Source: Comamonadaceae bacterium
GTDB lineage: Bacteria > Pseudomonadota > Gammaproteobacteria > Burkholderiales > Burkholderiaceae_C
DNA: 10,233 nucleotides
Assembly (NCBI GenBank): GCA_947374505.1
Contig: CANCCE010000093.1
Coordinates: forward strand, 1-10,233
Direction of reading: 5' to 3'
In this document: positions 1-5,978 of the stretch, piece by piece
How positions within the stretch are numbered: position 1 is the stretch's first letter
How the letters are laid out: each line of letters opens with the position of its first letter
Notes under the pieces: model-generated
Told to the model about the DNA's origin: nothing
What the model saw: the letters and a program-made list of their open reading frames with translations, nothing else
The model's database searches: none
Translations under genes and position numbers: made by a program

Positions 1-2552
1 ACATCGTCGCCCATCAGCATGGTGAAAACGTGATCGGCTTCAATCGCGTCATCAATCTGCACGCGCAACAAGCGGCGCACCGTTGGATCCATCGTGGTTT
101 CCCACAGCTGCGCCGGGTTCATTTCGCCCAGCCCTTTGTAACGCTGTCGCGACGTTGCGTTTTCGGCTTGTACAAGCAACCAACGCATCGCTTGACGGAA
201 ATCGCTGACTTTTTCTTCCTTTTGCCGTTCACCTTCACCACGCATCACACGAGCGCCTTCACCCAATAATGATTTGAAGGTTAGCGCGGCTTCAGCCAGT
301 GCGGCATAGTCAGACCCATGTACAAAGTCCTGCGTGATGACGCTGCTTTTGATGTTGCCGTGATGACGACGACTGATGCGCAAAATGGGCTTATCAGTCC
401 GCACATCAAACTCACCAGCCACTTCCGCGTCTGGCAATCGCGCTTGCAGCGCAATCGCTGATGCTTCTGCAGCTGGCAAGGTGTCTAAATCGAGTGCCAC
501 GCCGTCAGCGAGAGATCTCAATGCCTCTGCATCCATAAAACCACCCAGACGCGCTATAACCGCTTCAGCCAGTTGGTGCTTGCGTGCCAGCTCGGTCAGT
601 GTCTCGCCATTGACCGTCGTACCATTTGGGCCACCCGTGAAAATACTGGCATCTTTTAAGGCGATACGAAGCAAGAAACCATCTAATGCACCAGCATCTT
701 TGAGATAAAGCTCTTCTTTACCAGCTTTAACTTTGTAGAGAGGCGGTTGAGCGATATAAATATGACCCCGCTCAACGAGCTCTGGCATTTGACGATAAAA
801 GAAAGTGAGCAACAACGTTCGGATGTGGGCACCGTCAACGTCAGCATCGGTCATGATGATGATGCGATGGTAACGCAACTTAGCAACGTTGAAATCATCA
901 TTGCCCGTGGTGCCACCGGCCTTACCAATACCAGTCCCCAGTGCCGTGATCAAAGTCAGAATTTCGTTGCTAGTGAGCAGCTTTTCGTAGCGGGCTTTCT
1001 CAACATTCAAAATCTTGCCACGCAAGGGCAAGATCGCCTGAAACTTTCGATCGCGTCCTTGCTTGGCAGAACCACCGGCGGAGTCACCCTCGACGATGTA
1101 AATTTCACACATCGCCGGGTCTTTTTCCTGGCAGTCGGCCAGTTTTCCTGGCAAGCCCATGCCGTCCAAAACACCTTTACGGCGCGTCATATCGCGGGCT
1201 TTGCGCGCGGCTTCACGCGCGCGGGCGGCTTCAATGATCTTGCCGACGATGATCTTGGCATCGTTCGGGCGCTCTTGCAGATAGTCAAACAGCAACTTGC
1301 TAACGATGTCCTCCACCGGACCACGGACTTCACTCGAGACCAATTTATCTTTGGTTTGACTTGAGAATTTAGGTTCCGGTACCTTGACTGAGAGGACACA
1401 GCACAAACCTTCACGCATGTCATCGCCAGTGACTTCCACTTTGGCTTTTTTAGCCAGTTCGCTGTCGTCAATGTATTTATTAATGACACGAGTCATAGCT
1501 GCGCGCAGACCCGTGAGGTGGGTACCACCGTCACGTTGCGGGATGTTGTTCGTAAAACACAGCACTTGCTCGCTGTAGCCACTGTTCCACTGCATAGCCA
1601 CTTCAACACCAATGTTGGTGCCTTGATCACTCTGACGGTCACCCATGGCATGAAAGATGTTGGGGTGCAACACCGTTTTGCCCTTGTTCGCAAAATTAAC
1701 GAAACCTTTGACTCCACCAGCACCGGCAAAGTCATCTTCCTTGCCGGTGCGCTCATCTTTCAAACGGATCTTCACGCCGTTGTTCAAAAAGCTCAATTCC
1801 CGCAGACGTTTGCTCAGAATTTCATAGTGAAAGTCACTGTTCTCTTTGAATATCTCTGTATCAGGCCAGAAATGCACTTCAGTGCCGCGCTTGTCTGTGT
1901 CGCCGATCACCTTCATCGGCGAGACTTCAACAGCGTTGACAGTCTCGATGATTCGGTCTTGCACAAAGCCCCTAGCAAACTCCATAAAGTGGACTTTGCC
2001 GTCACGGCGAATGGTCATGCGCAGCGATTTAGACAGCGCATTGACACAGCTGACACCCACGCCGTGCAGACCGCCTGACACCTTGTAACTGTTCTGGTTG
2101 AATTTGCCACCGGCATGAAGTTCAGTCAATGCAATTTCGGCGGCTGAACGCTTTGGCTCGTGCTTGTCATCCATCTTGACGCCGGTTGGAATACCGCGCC
2201 CGTTATCAACAACACTGACAGAGTTGTCAGAGTGAATAGTCACCATGATGTCATCACAGTGACCGGCCAAGGATTCATCGATGGAGTTATCAACCACTTC
2301 GAACACCAGATGGTGCAATCCAGTGCCATCCGAGGTGTCACCGATGTACATGCCAGGCCGCTTACGAACAGCTTCCAAACCTTCCAGAATCTGAATCGAA
2401 CCTTCTCCGTAGGCCTCGGAAGCACCTTCCTGATTCGCGTCAATGATAGGCTGGAAGTTAGAGCTGCCTTCATCGCCGGCGCCAGAACGCACATCAGCAG
2501 AGTTGTCAGGAACGCTAGAAGCGTCTTCGTTGGGCTTGTTCTGTTCGGTCAT
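1..2552 (-). CDS. gyrB: DNA gyrase subunit B (3' end beyond the window)
   Basis: This is the ATPase subunit of the A2B2 gyrase, which introduces negative supercoils into DNA ahead of replication and transcription. The frame is open from the ATG at 2552 to the left edge: 850 codons, with about 20 probably missing, since it stops at VFTMLMGDD where the family continues briefly. GHKL ATPase motifs are FEVVDNSIDE (Glu85, Asn89), DNGRGI (Asp116) and the GGLHGVG lid. The QTK loop is SSQTKDKL (Lys401). The TOPRIM domain has EGDSAGG (Glu488) and DADVD (569-573). A long insert, roughly residues 610-795, between TOPRIM and RYKGLGEMNP marks the Gram-negative type. The N-terminus carries about 43 polar, acidic residues before YGEGSIQ that E. 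coli GyrB lacks. The frame was spot-checked at seven places and is unbroken. Ribosome-binding sequence upstream of the start is weak. Identity is certain; the exact start is less so. Confidence 0.97.
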   Translation of the reverse strand, partial: MTEQNKPNEDASSVPDNSADVRSGAGDEGSSNFQPIIDANQEGASEAYGEGSIQILEGLEAVRKRPGMYIGDTSDGTGLHHLVFEVVDNSIDESLAGHCDDIMVTIHSDNSVSVVDNGRGIPTGVKMDDKHEPKRSAAEIALTELHAGGKFNQNSYKVSGGLHGVGVSCVNALSKSLRMTIRRDGKVHFMEFARGFVQDRIIETVNAVEVSPMKVIGDTDKRGTEVHFWPDTEIFKENSDFHYEILSKRLRELSFLNNGVKIRLKDERTGKEDDFAGAGGVKGFVNFANKGKTVLHPNIFHAMGDRQSDQGTNIGVEVAMQWNSGYSEQVLCFTNNIPQRDGGTHLTGLRAAMTRVINKYIDDSELAKKAKVEVTGDDMREGLCCVLSVKVPEPKFSSQTKDKLVSSEVRGPVEDIVSKLLFDYLQERPNDAKIIVGKIIEAARAREAARKARDMTRRKGVLDGMGLPGKLADCQEKDPAMCEIYIVEGDSAGGSAKQGRDRKFQAILPLRGKILNVEKARYEKLLTSNEILTLITALGTGIGKAGGTTGNDDFNVAKLRYHRIIIMTDADVDGAHIRTLLLTFFYRQMPELVERGHIYIAQPPLYKVKAGKEELYLKDAGALDGFLLRIALKDASIFTGGPNGTTVNGETLTELARKHQLAEAVIARLGGFMDAEALRSLADGVALDLDTLPAAEASAIALQARLPDAEVAGEFDVRTDKPILRISRRHHGNIKSSVITQDFVHGSDYAALAEAALTFKSLLGEGARVMRGEGERQKEEKVSDFRQAMRWLLVQAENATSRQRYKGLGEMNPAQLWETTMDPTVRRLLRVQIDDAIEADHVFTMLMGDD

Positions 2553-2570
2553 AACTAACTTTCGCTTAAC

Positions 2571-2612
2571 TCTTTAAAAACCAAACCCGCGACAGCAATT
2601 GACGCGGGTTGG
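2571..2612 (-). terminator. Intrinsic terminator between dnaN and gyrB
   Basis: On the minus strand the arms CCAACCCGCG and CGCGGGTTTGG pair (one bulged base, 11-nt loop) and are followed at once by TTTTT (2580-2576), which is the form of a Rho-independent terminator for transcripts leaving dnaN. The gyrB ATG lies only 23 nt after the T-run, so gyrB needs readthrough or a promoter inside the 3' end of dnaN. The 5' arm can also pair with a GCGGGT stretch just after the dnaN stop codon, so an attenuator is possible. That last point is inference. Confidence 0.75.
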
Positions 2613-2646
2613 TCGATAGGGCCTTGGTCGACCCGCACCGGGCGGT

Positions 2647-3753
2647 TTAAATCCGCATCGGCATCACAACGTACTTGAAGGCAGCATCATCCGGAATGGT
2701 GAGTAAAGCCGAGCTATTGGAGTCAGCAAGCTCTATCTTCACCATGTCTTGGTTCATATTGGCCAGTGCATCAATCAGATAAGTCACATTGAAACCAATT
2801 TCAATGGCGTCACCACCGTAGTCAATGTCGAGCTCATCCACAGCCTCTTCTTGTTCGGCATTGTTGGAAGCAACACGCAGTGTCCCGGGCTCAATGTTCA
2901 AACGAACACCTTTGAATTTCTCGCTCGTCAAAATAGCTGTGCGCTGCAGGCTGGCCAACAGAGGTGCACGGCCGAGCGTGATGATGTTCTTGTGATTTTT
3001 AGGAATGACACGGTTGTAGTCCGGGAACTTACCTTCAACCAGCTTGGTGACAAATTCCATGCCCTCAAAACTAAATTTAGCTTGATTGCCTGCGAACTGC
3101 ATCTCAATCGCACCTTCTTTGTCGCTCAAAAGCCGTTGCATTTCAAGCACCGTTTTACGCGGCAAGATCACTTCCTGGCGTGGCACTTCAACGTCTAACG
3201 TGGCCGACGAAAACGCCAACCGGTGACCATCCGTTGCCACCAAACTCAACTGTTTGCCTTCGGCCACAAACAAAATACCATTCAGGTAGTAGCGAATGTC
3301 GTGCACAGCCATTGCAAAAGAAACCTGACTCAACAACTCTTTTAACGTCTTCTGCGGAACAGAGAAGCTAGGACCGAAATTGGCAGCTTCTTGGACCAAT
3401 GGAAAATCTTCGGCTGGCAGTGTCTGCAACGTAAAGCGACTTTTGCCACCTTTGAGAATCAATTTATTCTGGCTCGACTCCAGGGACACCGATTGATCGC
3501 TTGGCATAGAACGCAAGATGTCAATCAGCTTGCGTGCACCCACAGTCGTCGTGAAGTTGCCTTCATCACCGTCGAGTTCAGCCGTCGTACGAATCTGAAT
3601 TTCAAGATCGCTGGTCGTCAACTGGATTTGTGAACCGGTTTTACGAATCAGCACATTAGCCAGGATAGGCAGTGTGTGCCTGCGTTCAACGATACCGGCA
3701 ACCGATTGAAGTGCTGATAAAACTTTGTCTTGGCTGGCTTTGAGAACGATCAT
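2647..3753 (-). CDS. dnaN: DNA polymerase III subunit beta (sliding clamp)
   Basis: The product dimerises into a ring that tethers DNA polymerase III to its template and also recruits repair and regulatory proteins, including the Hda-type inactivation of DnaA. At 368 residues it has the usual clamp length (E. coli 366). Family landmarks are TLPILANVLI near the N-terminus, RFTLQTLPAEDFP, DIRYYLNGILF, VATDGHRLAFSS, LPRKTVLEMQRLL, KLVEGKFPDYNRVIPKN, the SEKFKGVRLNIE strand, GFNVTYLIDAL and the C-terminal VVMPMRI, which forms part of the peptide-binding pocket. The three-domain fold is implied by the full-length match. The start ATG gives the canonical N-terminus; the upstream sequence is AT-rich and carries only a weak Shine-Dalgarno. 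It lies downstream of dnaA in the same direction, separated by the putative origin, and is followed by a terminator before gyrB. Confidence 0.98.
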   Translation of the reverse strand: MIVLKASQDKVLSALQSVAGIVERRHTLPILANVLIRKTGSQIQLTTSDLEIQIRTTAELDGDEGNFTTTVGARKLIDILRSMPSDQSVSLESSQNKLILKGGKSRFTLQTLPAEDFPLVQEAANFGPSFSVPQKTLKELLSQVSFAMAVHDIRYYLNGILFVAEGKQLSLVATDGHRLAFSSATLDVEVPRQEVILPRKTVLEMQRLLSDKEGAIEMQFAGNQAKFSFEGMEFVTKLVEGKFPDYNRVIPKNHKNIITLGRAPLLASLQRTAILTSEKFKGVRLNIEPGTLRVASNNAEQEEAVDELDIDYGGDAIEIGFNVTYLIDALANMNQDMVKIELADSNSSALLTIPDDAAFKYVVMPMRI

Positions 3754-3794
3754 GTCTTGTGCTTTCTTATCTTCTTAATTTTTTAATTTCAAAT

Positions 3795-3812
3795 TAGTAG
3801 TAGTAGTAGTAA
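3795..3812 (+). repeat. DnaA-trio array, six tandem trinucleotides
   Basis: The plus strand reads five TAG repeats followed by TAA. Read 3' to 5' away from the GC cluster this is AAT then GAT five times, matching the DnaA-trio consensus 3'-(G/A)AT-5' on which DnaA filaments assemble onto single strands during origin melting. AT-rich DNA follows on the dnaN side. The polarity is the expected one: the DnaA boxes and GC cluster lie upstream, toward dnaA. A chance microsatellite is possible, but the position and polarity argue for the origin element. Confidence 0.8.
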
Positions 3813-3826
3813 GGGGCCTGCTTTTC

Positions 3827-3835
3827 TGTGTACAT
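3827..3835 (-). promoter_or_regulatory. Degenerate DnaA box next to the trios
   Basis: The minus-strand ATGTACACA matches TTATCCACA at six of nine bases and keeps the CACA end. It is the box-like sequence nearest the GC cluster and points the same way as the perfect box. Assignment rests mainly on position, 14 bp from the trios. Confidence 0.4.
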
Positions 3836-3853
3836 CTCTATTTTCCCCTTTTT

Positions 3854-3866
3854 TATCAACTACTTG
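3854..3866 (+). promoter_or_regulatory. IHF-binding site in oriC
   Basis: TATCAACTACTTG fits the IHF consensus WATCAANNNNTTR at every fixed position and has a T-rich tract (3847-3854) on its 5' side, as strong IHF sites do. It sits between the perfect DnaA box and the trio/AT-rich segment. IHF bending here would bring the box close to the unwinding element, as in the E. coli origin. Binding is inferred from sequence. Confidence 0.6.
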
Positions 3867-3887
3867 CAGACTGTTTAAGTGTGTGAG

Positions 3888-3911
3888 GAGAGCCCTGCAA
3901 GCAAGGCTCTC
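3888..3911. repeat. Hairpin-forming inverted repeat inside oriC
   Basis: GAGAGCC and GGCTCTC form a perfect 7-bp stem around a 10-base loop. No T-run follows on either strand, so it is not a standard intrinsic terminator for dnaA. It may be a structural or protein-binding element of the origin, or a Rho-type pause site. The role is unknown. Confidence 0.5.
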
Positions 3912-3924
3912 AAAAATGAACAAC

Positions 3925-3933
3925 TTTGAATAA
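3925..3933 (-). promoter_or_regulatory. Weak DnaA-box-like site
   Basis: The minus-strand TTATTCAAA fits TTATNCACA except for one base. It lies 11 bp from the perfect box and in the same orientation, so it could be a lower-affinity site filled cooperatively. On sequence alone it could be chance. Confidence 0.4.
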
Positions 3934-3944
3934 ATAGGTTTTGC

Positions 3945-3953
3945 TGTGGATAA
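3945..3953 (-). promoter_or_regulatory. Perfect DnaA box in oriC
   Basis: The minus strand reads TTATCCACA, the exact high-affinity consensus, pointing toward the trios and AT-rich DNA. It is the only perfect box in the dnaA-dnaN gap and the likely anchor for DnaA assembly. Confidence 0.85.
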
Positions 3954-4022
3954 CTCATGAGTTGTTAGTCAATTGTCCCCAACTTTTCAGTGCAAGACTG
4001 TGAGCGGCCTTAAATTGCTCTT

Positions 4023-5417
4023 TTACCCTTTGAGCGTTTGCTCTAAAACGTGTAATTGCTGGTTGAGTTCGGTCATTTGTTGACGTTCAGCAGACATTTT
4101 TCGAACAGCATGGAGGACGGTGGTGTGATCTCGCCCACCAAATAGCTCACCGATCTCAGGCAAACTTTTTTGAGTTAGCTCTTTCGCCAAGTACATGGCG
4201 ATTTGCCTTGGCCTGGCAATGCTTGCGGGCCGCTTTTTGGAGTACATGTCGGCGATTTTTATTTTGTAGTAATCAGCGACTGTTTTCTGAATGTTTTCAA
4301 CCGAAATTTGTCGGTTTTGAATGGACAACAGATCACGCAGAGCCTCACGCGCCAGTTGAATGGAAATGTCTTTCTGGTTGAAACGCGAGTAAGCCAAGAT
4401 CTTACGCAATGCACCTTCAAGCTCACGAACGTTCGAGCGAACGTTTTTTGCTACAAAAAAAGCGACCTCTTCAGGCATGACTGCGCTTTCGGCTTCCGCT
4501 TTACGAATCAGAATGGCAACGCGCATTTCCAATTCGGGGGGCTCAATGGCGACCGTTAAGCCGGAGTCAAAACGCGAGACAAGGCGTTCATGGATGTCCG
4601 TCAGACCCTTAGGGTAGGTGTCGCTGGTCATGACAATGTGTGACTTTTTGGTCAGCAATGCCTCAAAGGCGTTAAAAAACTCCTCTTGGGTTCGATCTTT
4701 GTTGGCAAAAAACTGAACATCATCAATCAACAGCAAATCTAATGAGTGGTAGCGTTCTTTGAATTCGTCAAAAGTTTTTCGTTGGTAGGCTTTCACTACA
4801 TCTGAGACAAATTGCTCAGCGTGAATGTAGAGAATTTTGGCCGCTGGGTTGTCGGCCAGTAGCTTGTTGCCAATAGCGTGCACCAGGTGCGTCTTGCCAA
4901 GGCCGACGCCGCCGTAAATAAACAGTGGGTTGTAAAGCTGGCCCAGGCTGCTGGCGACATGCATGGCCGCAGCACGACCCATTCGATTGGCGGTTCCCTC
5001 AATCAGCGTGTCAAAAGTTAATGCCGTGTTCAGACGGCTCTTGAATGGGACGATAACGGGATCATCAGTGATGCTTAAACCCGCAGGTTCTGCGGCTCCC
5101 AAAGCGGAGAAGTTCTGAACTAAGGAGATTGATTTTGCAGGGTTTTCACGAGGAGCGAGTGCCAACTCAAGTGCAACGGCTTTGCCGGAAATCTTTTCCA
5201 GAAGGGCCACAATTCTTGCCGCATATTGAGCGCGAACCCAATCAAGTTTGAATCGATTTCCGACCTGGACAGTGACCTTGCTCAGATCGTTTGCAACATC
5301 GGCCACCAAAGGCTTGATCCAAGTGTTGAACTGTTGCTCAGGGAGCTCTTGCGCTAAATGTTCAACGCAGTTTTGCCACAAATCGCGGCCTGAAGATTGA
5401 CGAATCACCTCACTCAT
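4023..5417 (-). CDS. dnaA: Chromosomal replication initiator protein DnaA
   Basis: DnaA binds DnaA boxes at oriC, melts the origin in its ATP form and loads the DnaB helicase; it also regulates transcription, including its own. The product is 464 residues (E. coli 467). Domain I (about 1-85) has LWQNCVEHLAQELPEQQFNT, followed by a short linker. The AAA+ domain has Walker A GGVGLGKTH (169-177, Lys175), Walker B LLLIDD (228-233), sensor I TSD (264-266), the box VII arginine in LVSRFDSGL (Arg282) and sensor II SNVRELEGAL (Arg331). The DNA-binding domain IV carries the signature IARPRQIAMYLAKEL and GGRDHTTVLHAVRKM (up to residue 441). All key residues are present. It is divergent from rpmH across a 382-bp gap, and two DnaA boxes flank its predicted promoter. 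The Shine-Dalgarno is weak, but the start gives the usual N-terminus. Confidence 0.99.
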   Translation of the reverse strand: MSEVIRQSSGRDLWQNCVEHLAQELPEQQFNTWIKPLVADVANDLSKVTVQVGNRFKLDWVRAQYAARIVALLEKISGKAVALELALAPRENPAKSISLVQNFSALGAAEPAGLSITDDPVIVPFKSRLNTALTFDTLIEGTANRMGRAAAMHVASSLGQLYNPLFIYGGVGLGKTHLVHAIGNKLLADNPAAKILYIHAEQFVSDVVKAYQRKTFDEFKERYHSLDLLLIDDVQFFANKDRTQEEFFNAFEALLTKKSHIVMTSDTYPKGLTDIHERLVSRFDSGLTVAIEPPELEMRVAILIRKAEAESAVMPEEVAFFVAKNVRSNVRELEGALRKILAYSRFNQKDISIQLAREALRDLLSIQNRQISVENIQKTVADYYKIKIADMYSKKRPASIARPRQIAMYLAKELTQKSLPEIGELFGGRDHTTVLHAVRKMSAERQQMTELNQQLHVLEQTLKG

Positions 5418-5465
5418 GGATTGCTTCGACTTTGTTGTGAGGATGCGTCAACCGCGTCTTGAACT

Positions 5466-5474
5466 TGTGGATAT
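5466..5474 (-). promoter_or_regulatory. DnaA box in the dnaA leader
   Basis: The minus-strand ATATCCACA matches the consensus at eight of nine bases. It lies about 15-23 nt downstream of the predicted dnaA transcription start, where bound DnaA could block the polymerase. It is opposite in orientation to the perfect box at 5515. Confidence 0.65.
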
Positions 5475-5495
5475 TGTCTTTTTTCAACACCAGTT

Positions 5496-5524
5496 ATTGT
5501 AGTCCGGCGGTGAGTTATCCACAA
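5496..5524 (-). promoter_or_regulatory. Putative dnaA promoter
   Basis: On the minus strand a -10 TACAAT (5501-5496, five of six) lies 17 bp downstream of a poor -35 TTGTGG (5524-5519, three of six). The -35 overlaps the perfect DnaA box, so DnaA binding would compete with RNA polymerase. Start would be near 5489. The weak -35 makes the exact assignment moderate. Confidence 0.55.
5515..5523 (+). promoter_or_regulatory. Perfect DnaA box over the dnaA promoter
   Basis: The plus strand reads TTATCCACA, an exact consensus match, overlapping the predicted -35 region of the dnaA promoter. This is the arrangement expected for negative autoregulation of dnaA. Confidence 0.8.
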
Positions 5525-5573
5525 GACAATTGATGCGGTTTTAGACTCTCTGTGAGTGGTAATTTATCGTTTT

Positions 5574-5617
5574 GGAGTCTTCTCCCAAGGGGTTTCCCGG
5601 AGTCTTTACCCAAAGAC
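5574..5617. repeat. Imperfect 25-bp direct repeat with inverted repeat, upstream of the rpmH promoter
   Basis: GGAGTCTT occurs at 5574-5581 and 5599-5606, and the similarity extends to 14 of 17 bases in each copy. The second copy overlaps a perfect inverted repeat, GTCTTT-ACCC-AAAGAC (5602-5617). It ends about 14 bp before the rpmH -35 element, a position where an activator or repressor could bind. No known regulator motif is recognised. Confidence 0.35.
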
Positions 5618-5631
5618 GCCTGCCCAAACTG

Positions 5632-5660
5632 TTGCCAGCAATGGATAAATTTGCGATAAT
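5632..5660 (+). promoter_or_regulatory. Sigma70-type promoter of the rpmH operon
   Basis: A -35 TTGCCA (5632-5637, five of six) and a -10 GATAAT (5655-5660, five of six) are separated by exactly 17 bp, and a TG lies in the extended -10 position (TGCGATAAT). This is the best promoter-like sequence in the window. It predicts a start near 5667 and a leader of about 133 nt before rpmH, as suits a highly expressed ribosomal protein gene. Confidence 0.75.
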
Positions 5661-5667
5661 CATCGGT

Positions 5668-5748
5668 TTCCCTGATTCACAGGGGGTTTCTACGCGCAGG
5701 CGTGCAAACCCGGCGGGCCTTGCAACGCTGGCAGTATTTTGCTGCCAC
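5668..5748 (+). promoter_or_regulatory. Structured 5' leader of rpmH
   Basis: Three hairpins follow one another after the predicted start. CCCTG/CAGGG spans 5670-5684. GCGTGCAA pairs with TTGCAACGC over 5700-5728 with one bulge around a GC-rich 12-base loop. TGGCAG/CTGCCA spans 5729-5747. The last two abut, so they could stack. No T-run follows, so they are not simple terminators. Autoregulation by L34 or transcript stabilisation is possible but not shown. Confidence 0.45.
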
Positions 5749-5799
5749 CAAGTTCACAAGAATCGAACAAGGGAAAATTTCTAGCCAGTAGGATTGATC

Positions 5800-5934
5800 A
5801 TGAAACGCACATACCAACCATCTAAAGTCAAACGCGCACGTACGCACGGTTTTCTCACACGCATGAAAACACGCGGCGGTCGCGCTGTGATTGCTGCACG
5901 CCGCGCTAAAGGTCGTAAACGCCTGGCTGTCTAA
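5800..5934 (+). CDS. rpmH: 50S ribosomal protein L34
   Basis: L34 is a small, highly basic protein bound within the 23S rRNA of the large subunit. The frame encodes 44 residues beginning MKRTYQPSKVKRARTHGF and continuing RMKTRGGRAVIAARRAKG and RKRLAV, a textbook full-length L34. An AGGA (5790-5793) gives a Shine-Dalgarno 6 nt before the ATG. It heads the plus-strand operon and is followed after 44 nt by rnpA, the almost universal rpmH-rnpA pairing. Expression is presumably driven by the promoter at 5632-5660. Confidence 0.98.
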   Translation: MKRTYQPSKVKRARTHGFLTRMKTRGGRAVIAARRAKGRKRLAV

Positions 5935-5978
5935 GCTTTTAGCTCGTAGACATGTCTTGAGGTCATTGGGCGCAGGCA

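Larger units (their letters stand above)
3754..4022. other. oriC: Putative chromosomal replication origin (oriC), dnaA-dnaN intergenic region
   Basis: This 269-bp non-coding gap holds, in order from the dnaA side: a weak box TTGTCCCCA at 3973-3981 (7 of 9, plus strand), a perfect DnaA box (3945-3953), a weak box (3925-3933), an imperfect hairpin (3888-3911), a consensus IHF site (3854-3866), a degenerate DnaA box (3827-3835), a GGGGCC cluster (3813-3818), six DnaA-trios (3795-3812) and an AT-rich tract (about 3764-3794). That order of box, GC cluster, trios and AT-rich DNA is the described basal unwinding system. I see no GATC in the gap, consistent with no Dam/SeqA control. Origin function is inferred. 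The dnaN promoter should also lie here but I could not place it. Confidence 0.85.
5418..5799. other. Divergent dnaA/rpmH regulatory region
   Basis: This 382-bp stretch has no credible gene. From left to right it holds the dnaA leader with a DnaA box, the dnaA promoter overlapping a second, perfect DnaA box, an imperfect repeat with a small inverted repeat, the rpmH promoter and a structured rpmH leader. Two good DnaA boxes outside the dnaA-dnaN gap fit either dnaA autoregulation or a second origin sub-region. Confidence 0.75.

Noticed and set aside
1187..1756. Minus-strand frames within gyrB that could suggest a frameshifted or broken gyrB
   Set aside because: They are out of frame with gyrB. 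Checking the gyrB frame at 3-29, 120, 852, 1083, 1524, 1866 and 2286 shows it stays in one phase from start to window edge.
747..2558. Long plus-strand open frames opposite gyrB (747-1364, 1518-2078, 2160-2558)
   Set aside because: They lie antisense to an unbroken gyrB reading frame with all family motifs, and their translations show no recognisable domain. They are shadows of gyrB codon usage.
3888..3911. The oriC hairpin as an intrinsic terminator of dnaA
   Set aside because: No T-run follows the stem in the minus direction; the bases after it read CTCACACACTT.
5640..5648. AATGGATAA as a further DnaA box in the rpmH promoter
   Set aside because: It matches only seven of nine bases, lacks the conserved end and lies in the promoter spacer. 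It is too weak to claim.
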